Shown here: positions 46,865 to 55,416 of the stretch, piece after piece | Position numbering within the stretch: the first letter of the stretch is position 1 | How the letters are laid out: each line of letters begins with the position of its first letter | Assembly: GCF_045290345.1 (NCBI RefSeq) | Contig: NZ_CP155447.1 | Span: 6,262,001-6,326,000 of the forward strand | DNA from: Singulisphaera sp045290345 | GTDB taxonomy: Bacteria; Planctomycetota; Planctomycetia; Isosphaerales; Isosphaeraceae | Direction: 5' to 3' | DNA: 64,000 nucleotides | Made by a program: the position numbers and the translations under genes | Notes under the pieces: model-generated | Told to the model about the DNA's origin: nothing | Database searches by the model: none | The model's input: only the letters and a program-made list of their open reading frames with translations

Positions 46865-48460
46865 ATGACCACACTCTCACCTCAACCTGACGGTGCCCCG
46901 ATCCCTTCAGACGCGGACGGGAAAAGCCCCAGGCTACAGGCCGGCAAGCCTCCCAGAGCCGGGCGCGGGGTGCTGATCCGTGCGCTGGCGGTGTTGATCG
47001 GGCTGGCCCCGTTCGCCGTGGGCGAAGCGGCCCTGCGGGCACTCGACTGGCAACGCCCTGCCCTCCACGACGATCCGTTCGTGGGCTTCAGCACAGTCCA
47101 CCCGTTGTTCGTCCTCAACCACGACCGGACTCGCTACGAAATTCCCCCCGCGCACGACCGTTTCTTCTGCCCCGAGTCGTTCGACGCCGTGAAACCGCGC
47201 GGTGAGTTCCGAATTTTCTGCCTGGGAGGCTCGACCGTGCAGGGTCGGCCGTTCGCGAAGGAGACGTCGTATACCACCTGGCTCGAACTCAGCCTTCGAG
47301 CTGCCGACCCGTCACACCCCTGGAGAGTGATCAACTGCGGCGGCACCTCCTACGCCAGCTATCGACTTGCCGAGGTGATGCGGGAGTTGATGGACTACCA
47401 GCCCGACCTCTTTCTCATTGACATGAGCCACAACGAGTTTCTCGAGGACCGAACGTATCAGCACATCAAGAATGTGCCGCATTTTATCCGACGTCCTCTC
47501 GAACTGGCGTCCGGACTCCGGATCTTCGGCCTGATCCGCTCCGCAGTCGGGTCGCTGGGACGCCAGCCTGAGAAACCGATTCTCGGCCCCGAGGTTGAGG
47601 CCAAGCTGGACTATCGAGGGGGACTCGACACTTACCACTACGACGAAACCTGGCGGCGCGATGTGATCGGCCACTTCGAGTTCAATCTCCGGCGGATGGT
47701 CCGGATGGCTCAGGAGGCTCGGGTGCCCGTCATCCTCATGAACCCCGTGTACAACCTGGATACCCCTCCCTTCAAGTCGGAGCATCGCCCCGGCCTGTCG
47801 CAAGAGGAGGGGCAGCGGTTTGAGGCGTGCTGGAACAAGGCCCGCCAGTTCTACGGGAAGAACCTGCCCAAGGCGATCGAATGGCTCCGGCAGGCGATCG
47901 CCATCGACGACCGGCATGCAGGGATCCACTACGCACTCGCGAAATGCTATCAGCAGTTGGAGCGTACGGAGGAAGCGCGCCGGTCGTTCATCGACGCCAA
48001 GGAGAATGACGTCTGCCCGTTACGGATTCTCGAACCGATGAGCCAGGCGATCCTCGACGTCGGCCGCGAAACGGGCATACCCGTGATCGACCTCGTCCAG
48101 GTGTTCTCGACACGGAGCCGAGGAGGCATCCTCGGCGACGACTGGCTCGTCGACCACGTCCATCCCTCGATCCGAGGACATCAGCTGGTCGCAAGCGTCC
48201 TGATCGACGAGATGGCCCGGAACGGCTTCCTCCACCCCACCCCCGGCTGGGAGGCCGAGAGCGATCGTCGCTACCAGGAGCAAACCGACTCGCTCGACGA
48301 GTTCTACTTCCTCCAAGGGCAGAAACAGCTCGGCAACCTGCGGCTCTGGGCCCAGGGGCGAGGCGACCGGGTCCGTCCCCTCGCGAAACCGAAACCAGCC
48401 GACTCCCCTGACCATGTCCCGGACGGCCGCGAAGGACCTCCGGGACGGTCGGACGATTGA
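46865..48460 (+). CDS. SGNH hydrolase-like protein with TPR insertion
   Basis: 531 aa. The ATG at 46865 gives a short polar leader then a membrane anchor (VLIRALAVLIGLAPFAVGEA). SGNH blocks: GGSTVQGRPF (block I Ser), NCGGTSYASYR (block II Gly), SHNEFLED (block III Asn) and DHVHPSIRGH (block V Asp-His). A TPR-like insertion, AIEWLRQAIAIDDRHAGIHY then ALAKCYQQLERTEEA, lies between blocks III and V. Such proteins in planctomycetes are membrane anchored with the catalytic domain outside. The substrate is unknown, possibly acetylated cell-surface polysaccharide. Confidence 0.82.
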   Translation: MTTLSPQPDGAPIPSDADGKSPRLQAGKPPRAGRGVLIRALAVLIGLAPFAVGEAALRALDWQRPALHDDPFVGFSTVHPLFVLNHDRTRYEIPPAHDRFFCPESFDAVKPRGEFRIFCLGGSTVQGRPFAKETSYTTWLELSLRAADPSHPWRVINCGGTSYASYRLAEVMRELMDYQPDLFLIDMSHNEFLEDRTYQHIKNVPHFIRRPLELASGLRIFGLIRSAVGSLGRQPEKPILGPEVEAKLDYRGGLDTYHYDETWRRDVIGHFEFNLRRMVRMAQEARVPVILMNPVYNLDTPPFKSEHRPGLSQEEGQRFEACWNKARQFYGKNLPKAIEWLRQAIAIDDRHAGIHYALAKCYQQLERTEEARRSFIDAKENDVCPLRILEPMSQAILDVGRETGIPVIDLVQVFSTRSRGGILGDDWLVDHVHPSIRGHQLVASVLIDEMARNGFLHPTPGWEAESDRRYQEQTDSLDEFYFLQGQKQLGNLRLWAQGRGDRVRPLAKPKPADSPDHVPDGREGPPGRSDD

Positions 48461-48611
48461 GACGGGCCCCGCTCGCAACAGATCGGATGCTCGGGGCCGA
48501 CGCGATCGCAAGCGGGTTTCGAATCCCCGGGACCGACGCCTTGAGTCGCAACAAGAATGCGGTCGGGGCGCTCGCGTTCCCCAGGGAACGCAACCTGATA
48601 CGGAAACCGCT

Positions 48612-48971
48612 TTAGAACGAGTCGAGAGCCTTCGATTCCTCGTCGTGGATCTCGAAGATCCGATCGAACCGAGTAATCTTGAAAACCTGCGCCAGGTCGG
48701 GGGCGATACAGCAGAGCTTCAGTCGCCCCTGCACGGCCGTCACTCGACGGGCAAACTTGAGAAGGACGGCGAGCATGGTGCTCGACATCAAGCGAACTTC
48801 GCGGAAGTTGAGCAGTAAGTCCGCCTGGCCCAGTCCTCCGATCAGTTCCTGCAGTTGTTCGTCAACTTCGCCGATCACCTCTTCGTTGAGGATTTCGGCA
48901 TCCGCAAAAGTCGCGATGGTCACCCCGTGAATTGTCTCCACAAGGACGCGGGGGTAAGCAGTTTTCGGCAT
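48612..48971 (-). CDS. STAS-domain anti-sigma-factor antagonist
   Basis: 119 aa. The whole protein is one STAS domain: VLVETIHGVTIATFADAEIL, LLLNFREVRLMSSTMLAVLL with the candidate phosphorylated Ser63/Ser64, then KLCCIAPDLAQVFKITRFDR. STAS proteins bind anti-sigma kinases (SpoIIAB/RsbW-type) and are switched by serine phosphorylation. No kinase or phosphatase gene is next to it, so its partners lie elsewhere. Confidence 0.88.
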   Translation of the reverse strand: MPKTAYPRVLVETIHGVTIATFADAEILNEEVIGEVDEQLQELIGGLGQADLLLNFREVRLMSSTMLAVLLKFARRVTAVQGRLKLCCIAPDLAQVFKITRFDRIFEIHDEESKALDSF

Positions 48972-49310
48972 CGTTCCAATTCCAAAATAAATGAGAAACT
49001 TCGTTCCGCCTGTTCTTCCTGCGCTCGGCTCGCTCGCGCGGATTGAACAACGAGGGGGAAGGTATGACCCGGCGGAATCCTCCGGCAACGGGCGCCCCTC
49101 TTTGGCGTAAAACATCGGCCGGGCATTCAGGCCCTCGGGGAGAGGGCATTGCCCGGCCTTGTTGTTCAAACTCGATGCCGCGACTCAATCACTCGCACAC
49201 AACGGTCGGGCATCTCGCGATCGATTCGATCGTCTTCTTGACAGTCGGGACGTCGCCGCGTCGTGCGACATCCACCTTCAGTGTACGATCTCCGTCAACT
49301 CCGTCGAGGC
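48972..49310. other. Intergenic region, no gene seen
   Basis: Nothing recognisable. It separates the STAS gene from another minus-strand gene upstream. Confidence 0.4.
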
Positions 49311-49685
49311 CTATCGCCCCATTAAATCATCAATTCCCTCATACGCTTGACCGACCGGGAGGGTTCGGTCGTTGGGATGCCAGCCGATCGCCGTCGCGTT
49401 GGCCCGAGCAGGCGCAGTCATGCCCTCACTCATTGGTGGCTGGGGATAAACGTGGGCTTGGTGCGTCACGTCCCAGAGGCCCGGCCAGCCGCGCGGGTCG
49501 CCTCGCTCGATGGCGTTGATCAACATCTCAACAACCGACCAACGGCGCCAATCGACGGCCACCGAGAGCCGTGGGATCCCATTGGTGTGGGTCTCCATGC
49601 TCTCCGGGCCGAAGCCGAGCCGGCTCAGCCAATTGCGAGCACGGAGCAACGTCTCATTATTGGCGAAATAGTGCGTGTAATACAT
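49311..49685 (-). CDS. Small conserved-looking hypothetical protein
   Basis: 124 aa. The start at 49685 is supported by AGGAGA about 10 bases upstream. Sequence YYTHYFANNETLLRARNWLS then GFGPESMETHTNGIPRLSVA then VDWRRWSVVEMLINAIERGD is compact, with a probable ferredoxin-like alternation of strands and helices. It has a disordered C-terminus. No family was recognised. Confidence 0.6.
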   Translation of the reverse strand: MYYTHYFANNETLLRARNWLSRLGFGPESMETHTNGIPRLSVAVDWRRWSVVEMLINAIERGDPRGWPGLWDVTHQAHVYPQPPMSEGMTAPARANATAIGWHPNDRTLPVGQAYEGIDDLMGR

Positions 49686-49941
49686 GGATCTTGGTCTCCT
49701 TCTTTTTTTTCTGGATCGCAATGGAAAGGAGCGCTGGGGAATCAGCCCAGAACCACAGTGGAAGGGGGGATTAGCGGTGATCGTCCCGCGAGAGCGGGAA
49801 CCGGGCCGTTGCACGTCGATCGGGAATCCCAAGGGCACGTTCCGGGGCCACGACGCGCGGTCGCAACACCGATTCAAGTCAACGCTTTGGGACCACCGAA
49901 CGAGGCCGCCGATCAAGGCAAGCGAGAGGGGGGGGCTGAAC

Positions 49942-50295
49942 TCAACAGCGGAGGGGAATTCTCTGGCAGGAAGTCCAGACAGCCTTGGTCTGAACACAGG
50001 AGAAGGACGACCAAGACGCGCTGGCGATCAGGTGTGACGAGGTCAGCGGAAAACTAAAGGCAATGAAGTGGCGATCCAGGTCATCGTCGTCTTCCCCGTC
50101 AGAGAGGTAGAGACCGAGACCCACATGATCCAAGGCTTCATTCGGAAGCCGACCGTCTGACCGCCGAAGCCGCGTCGAATGCGAAAGCGTCGAGGCGACA
50201 GCTTGCGGCACCTTCTCCGAGTCGGAAGACTGATCCCATACTCCGAATGAAGGGAGCAGGAACGACCAGAAAAGGAGAATTCCGATGGTTTTCAT
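49942..50295 (-). CDS. Possible small secreted protein
   Basis: 117 aa. The start at 50295 gives a plausible signal peptide (MKTIGILLFWSFLLPSFGV). The mature part is acidic (GEDDDDLDRH) and Ser-rich. There is no good ribosome binding site and no family, so this is tentative. Confidence 0.35.
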   Translation of the reverse strand: MKTIGILLFWSFLLPSFGVWDQSSDSEKVPQAVASTLSHSTRLRRSDGRLPNEALDHVGLGLYLSDGEDDDDLDRHFIAFSFPLTSSHLIASASWSSFSCVQTKAVWTSCQRIPLRC

Positions 50296-50836
50296 CGGCA
50301 GGTCCACCACCTTCGTCTCGCCGTCCTTTGCGAGTGGCTTTCACATTATTGATTCTATCGCACTCGTCAAGCGAAACGTAACCTCCGCAGGCGGTTCCCT
50401 CTGAACCCTTCAGCACTTACACCTTCCGGAAACTCGCCCAGGATTCGCCTTGAACGACTACCTGGTTCCCGCGGTCGGTTCACTCGGCCCGAAAGAATTC
50501 CCACGATCGTGGCCACATCTTCCGCGAGGTGCGTCCCCATGCTGCATACTGTGGTATCGGTGATCGCGATCGCTGAGAAGCACACCTTGCCCTACCCCAT
50601 TGGCGTCGTCGTCCGGCTGACACTGCGTCCCCTCTCTCAAATCGTCACAACCGACAGATTTACGAGAGTTGAAACGTGACCCAGGGCCACCGGAAGCCGG
50701 TCCGCACGATCATTCGATCACGCTCGATTGACCTCTTCGACAGACTTCCTGCCGCTCGTTGTGAACCGTCACTCCGCCAGGTGGCCCGTTGACAATGACT
50801 GCATGGATGGTAGTATCGAAAAGGTCAACCCAGATT

Positions 50837-50880
50837 CTCCAAGCAGAGTCCCTTACGGGGGTCAGGGCCTCTGCTTGGAG
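50837..50880 (+). promoter_or_regulatory. Leader hairpin upstream of the giant Ig-repeat protein
   Basis: Perfect 12-bp inverted repeat CTCCAAGCAGAG/CTCTGCTTGGAG with an inner CCCT/AGGG pair, 86 bases before the ATG at 50967. It is not followed by a T-run and could be a regulatory leader structure or operator. The rest of the 50296-50966 gap holds no supported gene. Confidence 0.4.
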
Positions 50881-50966
50881 CGTCTGGCCGAGCGGCCTCA
50901 TTGGTTTGTGTGGCTTATTCCGCTTTTGCCGCGCGTCATCCAAGGTTGATCCAGGGGCTTGTAACC

Positions 50967-53900
50967 ATGTCGCTTTTTAGTCCGCGCCGGAACCTTTGGG
51001 GTGTGGGGCGTTCGTCGAATCGGAAAAGTCGAGCGCACCGCCTAAGCCAGCATGGGCTCAGACTCGAAGCGTTGGAGAGCCGATTGGCCCCCGCCACGAG
51101 CATATGGAGTGGTGCCGTCGATGGACTCTGGTCCTCGGCCGGCAATTGGGACACTCCACCGACGGCCGGCAGCGACCTGATCTTCCCCGATGGCGCCGCC
51201 AACCTCGCCAACGTCAACGACCTGGCAGCGGGGACGTCGTTTGCGTCGTTCACGGTCTCCGGCGATGGGTATACGATCAATGGAGCCGCGATCGGCCTGG
51301 ATGGGGTGCTTGACGTCTCGCACGCGGCGGGAACCGACACGATCAATCTCCCGATCGGGTTCTCGGGGACTGCGACGATCGAAGTCGATCAGGCGGGTGC
51401 CGTCCTTGTCCTGGGTGGGGTCATTTCCGGTTCCACGGGTCTGACCAAGGTGGGAGCCGGCGCACTCGACCTGCAGGCGGACAATGCCTACACAGGCACA
51501 ACGACCGTCACGGGCGGCGTGCTGGTGGTCGACGGCCAGCAGCCCGGCAGTCCCGTGGCGTTGAGCGCCGGGACGTCCCTCCGAGGGGCGGGCACGGTAG
51601 GCGGTATCACGGCCACGGCCGGGACAGTGAAGCCGGGGGACACCTCCCCAGCGATCCTGACGGGCACCGGCAACTTGAATTTCGATGCCGCATCGACGTT
51701 TGCCGTCGCCTTGAATGGCACGACCGCGGGGACAAACTACAGCCAGTTGGGAGTCAACGGCCAGGTTTCGCTCGGAGGGGCCACGCTTCAGTCGACGCTC
51801 GGCTACACTCCGGCCGACCACGACCAGTACACCATCATCGATAATAAGGGTGCCGCGGCGATCAACGGTATCTTTGCGGGACTCCCTCAGGGGGCCACGG
51901 TTGTGGTCGCCAACGAGACGTTCCAGATCAGTTACACCGGTGGTGACGGCAACGACGTGGTGCTGACCCACCTGCTCGGCACCACGACGAGCCTGGCGGC
52001 CGCTCCCACCGCGAGCGTCTTTGGCCAGCCCGTCACCTTGACGGCGACCGTCATCGCTTCGGATCCGGGTCAACTCGACTCCCCCACCGGGACCGTCGAG
52101 TTCTTCAACGGCTCGACCTCGCTGGGGACTGCCACGATTCTTGGTGGCATCGCCACGCTGAGCACCACCGCCCTCCCCGCTGGGTCCGACGCGGTCACCG
52201 CTCGGTACAATGGGGATGCGGAATTCGCCTCCAGCACCTCACCGGCGATCACGGTGACGGTCGCGAAGTCGAACACGACCACCACGCTCAACGTCGCACC
52301 CACCAGTTCGGTGATCGGCCAGGCGGTGACGTTGACGACGACGGTTGCGGCGGTCAGCCCCGGATCTGGAACTCCCACCGGGACCGTCGAGTTCTTCAGC
52401 GGCATTACCTCGCTGGGGACCGCCACTCTGGCCAACGGCGTGGCCACCCTGACGACCCTCGTCTTGCCGTTGGGCAACGACTCGATCACAGCCAAGTACC
52501 TGGGATCGGCCAACTTCGCCGAGAACACCTCAGCGACCGTGATCGCCACCGTCTCCCAGGCGAGCACGACCACCACGCTGACGACTTCGCCCAACCCCTC
52601 CAGCGTCGGCCAGTCGACGACCCTGACGGCGACCCTCGCCGTGGTCAGCCCCGGATCAGGGTTTCCCACCGGGACTGTCGAGTTCTTCAACGGCGCGACC
52701 TCGCTGGGGACCGCCACGATTAGCAATGGCGTGGCCACGCTGAACACCACCGCCCTACCGCTTGGCACCAGCTCGCTCACGGCTCGTTACCAGGGGGATG
52801 TCAACTACACCACGAGCACTTCCGCGGCCAAGATCCAAACGGTCAGCCCCGCGACCTCGACCTCGTTGACCGCCAACCCCACTTCGGGCCCCTTCGGCAC
52901 GACCGTGACGCTCACCGCCACGGTGGCGCCGGCGAGTGGCACGGGAACGCTCACAGGTAACGTCGTCTTCATGAGCGGCACGACTCCGCTGGGAACGGCC
53001 GCGGTGAGCAACGGGGTCGCTACCCTGGTGACCAGCACCATCCCCGGCGGCACCAACTCGATCACGGCCCAGTACCAAGGTGATTCCAACTTTGGCGGCA
53101 GCACTTCGGCACCCGTCAACGTGACGGTGGCCAAGGTGGACACGACCTCAGCACTCACGGTCTCGCCCCTGAACTCGGGTCTGGGCAACCCGGTGACCCT
53201 GACCGTCACCATCACCTCGACCAGCACGAGCGCCGTCAAGCCTTCCGGCACCGTCCAGTTCTTCGATGGCGCGGTGGCGATCGGCACAGCCACCGTCAGT
53301 AGCGCTGGCATCGCGACGCTGACGACCTCCGCCCTGACCCTCGGATCGCACTCGATCACGGCAAAGTACGCGGGAGACGGCAACTTCAACGCCAGCACCT
53401 CGCCGGCGGTCACTCAAAATGTGGGTCAGCTCAGCACGACGACGCTGTCCGTCACTCCCACGGAGTCCGTCTCCGGACAAACGGTAACCCTGACGGCCGC
53501 CGTCACGGCCACCTCCGCGCCAGGAACCCCAACGGGGACCGTCGAGTTCTTCAGCGGCCAGACCAGCCTGGGCACGGCCACCATCATCAACGGCGTGGCC
53601 ACCTTGACGACTACCGCCCTCCCGGTCGGAGTCAACAACGCGATCACGGCCAAGTATTCCGGGGATACCACGTTCGGTGCCAGCACCTCGTTGGCCAGTT
53701 CCGTGACGGTGACCAAGGCCGACACAACCATCGCGGTGACGGTCACGCCCAACCCAGCCGGGTTCGGCGACCAATGGACGCTGACGGCCACGATCACCGC
53801 GGCCAGCCCCGGCTCAGGCACCCCCGCAGGCACCGTCCAGTTCTTCACCAACGGGACCGCGATCGGGAATCCCGTTACCCTGGTCAACGGCGTCGCAACC

Positions 53901-54926
53901 TTGTCGACCTCGGCCATGCCGCTGGGGACCAGCACGATCACCGCCCGATACTCGGGTAACACCAACTTCGTGACCCGAGACGCGGCCACCACGGCGTCGG
54001 TGACTCAGTCGAACTCGATCGTCGACCTGACGTCGTCGATTCTCAATCCGACCGCAAAGCAAGCGATCACGCTGACGGCAACGGTCTCGCCCACGAATTC
54101 CGGCACGAGCTCCCCCACGGGAACGGTTCAGTTCTTCGCCAACGGGGTTCTGTTGGGGACGGGCACCCTGTCCAGCGGCAGAGCAACCTTCGTCACAACG
54201 GACCTGGCGGTCGGCGTCGACACCGTCACCGCGGTCTATCTGGGAGACGCGAACTTCAGCACATCCACGTCGCCGGACCTCACGGTCGTCGTCGGCGATC
54301 AGACCGAGCAGTTCCTCAATCAGGTCTACATCAACTCGGTAGGTCGACCGGCCACTTTGGATGAGCTCGACTTCTATCGCACCCAACTGACGGTCGGCGT
54401 TCCGCGGAATAAGGTCGTCGCGAGAATTGTCAACAGCCCCGACGGACAGGCCAACGCGGTGACCGTCGTTTATCGCACCTTCCTCCGCCGCGAGCCCACT
54501 TTCCGAGAGGTGCTCCGCGGGTTGCAGAGCCAGAAGAGGTCTCAAGGCTTCGGCGCGGAGATCCAGGTCCTCGGCTCGCAAGAGTACTATCAAACGCAGG
54601 GTGGCGGAACGATCAACGGCTTCCTGACCGCCCTCTACGCCGACGTGCTGGGAACGGCGATCCCGAGCTCGGCCGAGGCCAGACTGACCCGACAACTGAG
54701 GCAAGGTGTCTCGCGAACCTCGGTCGCCAGCTCCGTGGTTCTCAGTCAGCCCGGCAAATCCGCCTTCGTCACGTTCCTTTATCAGCAGTTCTTCAGCACC
54801 ACCCCCACCACCCAGCAGCGGGCCCGCTCGGTGGGAATCCTGAACCGGGGCGGTTTCGTCAACCAGGTGGTCACCGACCTGCTCTCCTCCAACGACTTCT
54901 ACGACCAGTTCGCCAATATCTCCTGA
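50967..54926 (+). CDS. Giant surface protein: beta-helix domain, eight Ig-like repeats, DUF4214
   Basis: 1319 aa. The basic N-terminus leads to LRLEALESRLAPATSIWSGA, a planctomycete surface-protein signature. Residues of about 45-335 are an autotransporter-type beta-strand domain (GLTKVGAGALDLQADNAYTG). Residues of about 336-1110 hold eight tandem Ig-like repeats of about 95 aa; each starts near TTT-L-V-P, contains PTGTVEFF(N/S)G then TSLGTATI, then ITAKY.GD..F..STS. The first seven are near-identical in register. The C-terminal DUF4214 (1112-1319, FLNQVYINSVGRPATLDELD) is found in S-layer and calcium-binding surface proteins. It is probably an adhesin or matrix protein; repeat number may vary by recombination. 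Confidence 0.92.
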   Translation: MSLFSPRRNLWGVGRSSNRKSRAHRLSQHGLRLEALESRLAPATSIWSGAVDGLWSSAGNWDTPPTAGSDLIFPDGAANLANVNDLAAGTSFASFTVSGDGYTINGAAIGLDGVLDVSHAAGTDTINLPIGFSGTATIEVDQAGAVLVLGGVISGSTGLTKVGAGALDLQADNAYTGTTTVTGGVLVVDGQQPGSPVALSAGTSLRGAGTVGGITATAGTVKPGDTSPAILTGTGNLNFDAASTFAVALNGTTAGTNYSQLGVNGQVSLGGATLQSTLGYTPADHDQYTIIDNKGAAAINGIFAGLPQGATVVVANETFQISYTGGDGNDVVLTHLLGTTTSLAAAPTASVFGQPVTLTATVIASDPGQLDSPTGTVEFFNGSTSLGTATILGGIATLSTTALPAGSDAVTARYNGDAEFASSTSPAITVTVAKSNTTTTLNVAPTSSVIGQAVTLTTTVAAVSPGSGTPTGTVEFFSGITSLGTATLANGVATLTTLVLPLGNDSITAKYLGSANFAENTSATVIATVSQASTTTTLTTSPNPSSVGQSTTLTATLAVVSPGSGFPTGTVEFFNGATSLGTATISNGVATLNTTALPLGTSSLTARYQGDVNYTTSTSAAKIQTVSPATSTSLTANPTSGPFGTTVTLTATVAPASGTGTLTGNVVFMSGTTPLGTAAVSNGVATLVTSTIPGGTNSITAQYQGDSNFGGSTSAPVNVTVAKVDTTSALTVSPLNSGLGNPVTLTVTITSTSTSAVKPSGTVQFFDGAVAIGTATVSSAGIATLTTSALTLGSHSITAKYAGDGNFNASTSPAVTQNVGQLSTTTLSVTPTESVSGQTVTLTAAVTATSAPGTPTGTVEFFSGQTSLGTATIINGVATLTTTALPVGVNNAITAKYSGDTTFGASTSLASSVTVTKADTTIAVTVTPNPAGFGDQWTLTATITAASPGSGTPAGTVQFFTNGTAIGNPVTLVNGVATLSTSAMPLGTSTITARYSGNTNFVTRDAATTASVTQSNSIVDLTSSILNPTAKQAITLTATVSPTNSGTSSPTGTVQFFANGVLLGTGTLSSGRATFVTTDLAVGVDTVTAVYLGDANFSTSTSPDLTVVVGDQTEQFLNQVYINSVGRPATLDELDFYRTQLTVGVPRNKVVARIVNSPDGQANAVTVVYRTFLRREPTFREVLRGLQSQKRSQGFGAEIQVLGSQEYYQTQGGGTINGFLTALYADVLGTAIPSSAEARLTRQLRQGVSRTSVASSVVLSQPGKSAFVTFLYQQFFSTTPTTQQRARSVGILNRGGFVNQVVTDLLSSNDFYDQFANIS

Positions 54927-54956
54927 CCCTTCGGACTCATCCGGAGCATCAACTAC

Positions 54957-54991
54957 GGGGCGGTGACGATCTCAGCGATCGTCACCGCCCC
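54957..54991 (+). terminator. Strong hairpin after the giant surface protein
   Basis: Perfect 14-bp stem GGGGCGGTGACGAT / ATCGTCACCGCCCC with a 7-base loop, starting 31 bases after the stop. The tail is CCCGTCTCGTTT, T-containing but not a pure T-run. Confidence 0.7.
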
Positions 54992-55136
54992 CCGTCTCGT
55001 TTCCGGCAGACATAGCCAAACCGATGACCCCGAAAAACTCGAAATTCTTCTGGAACACAGGGAGCCACAAGCTTACGATTGTCAGATGCTCCACATAACG
55101 ATCCATGACCAGGCACGAGACTCTTCGAAGCCACCG

Positions 55137-55358
55137 ATGAGATGTACGCTGACAAAGCGGTCGATCGAAACGGCGATGCTGGTCCTGCTGATCGTCATGA
55201 GCGCTTCGCAAGCGAGTGAACTGCGGGAGGTCCGCGGTCGGGTCGTTGACGACACTGGCCAGCCGGTTGTCCCGGCCCTGGCACCGATTCAAGAGTTCTC
55301 CGACCAGAGGCTCGACCTCCTCGAACGGCGGAGTGGTGTCACCTTCAGAATGAGTTAG
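55137..55358 (+). pseudogene. Truncated secreted protein, start of a carboxypeptidase-regulatory-like domain
   Basis: 73 codons. Signal peptide (IETAMLVLLIVMSASQASEL) followed by REVRGRVVDDTGQPVVPA, the standard first strand of carboxypeptidase-regulatory-like repeats. The frame then departs into a non-family tail and stops at 55358. Family proteins are normally several hundred residues long. It may be the remnant of a larger gene deleted before the downstream gene at 55417. Confidence 0.5.
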
Positions 55359-55416
55359 GGATATCGCTCGCCATCCCCGCCAATCCAACCCGGCAAGGAA
55401 GGATGGATTGTTCGCC

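Noticed and set aside
48574..48591. Short GCGTTCC/GGAACGC hairpin between convergent genes
   Set aside because: Seven-bp stem with no T-run; too weak to call a terminator.
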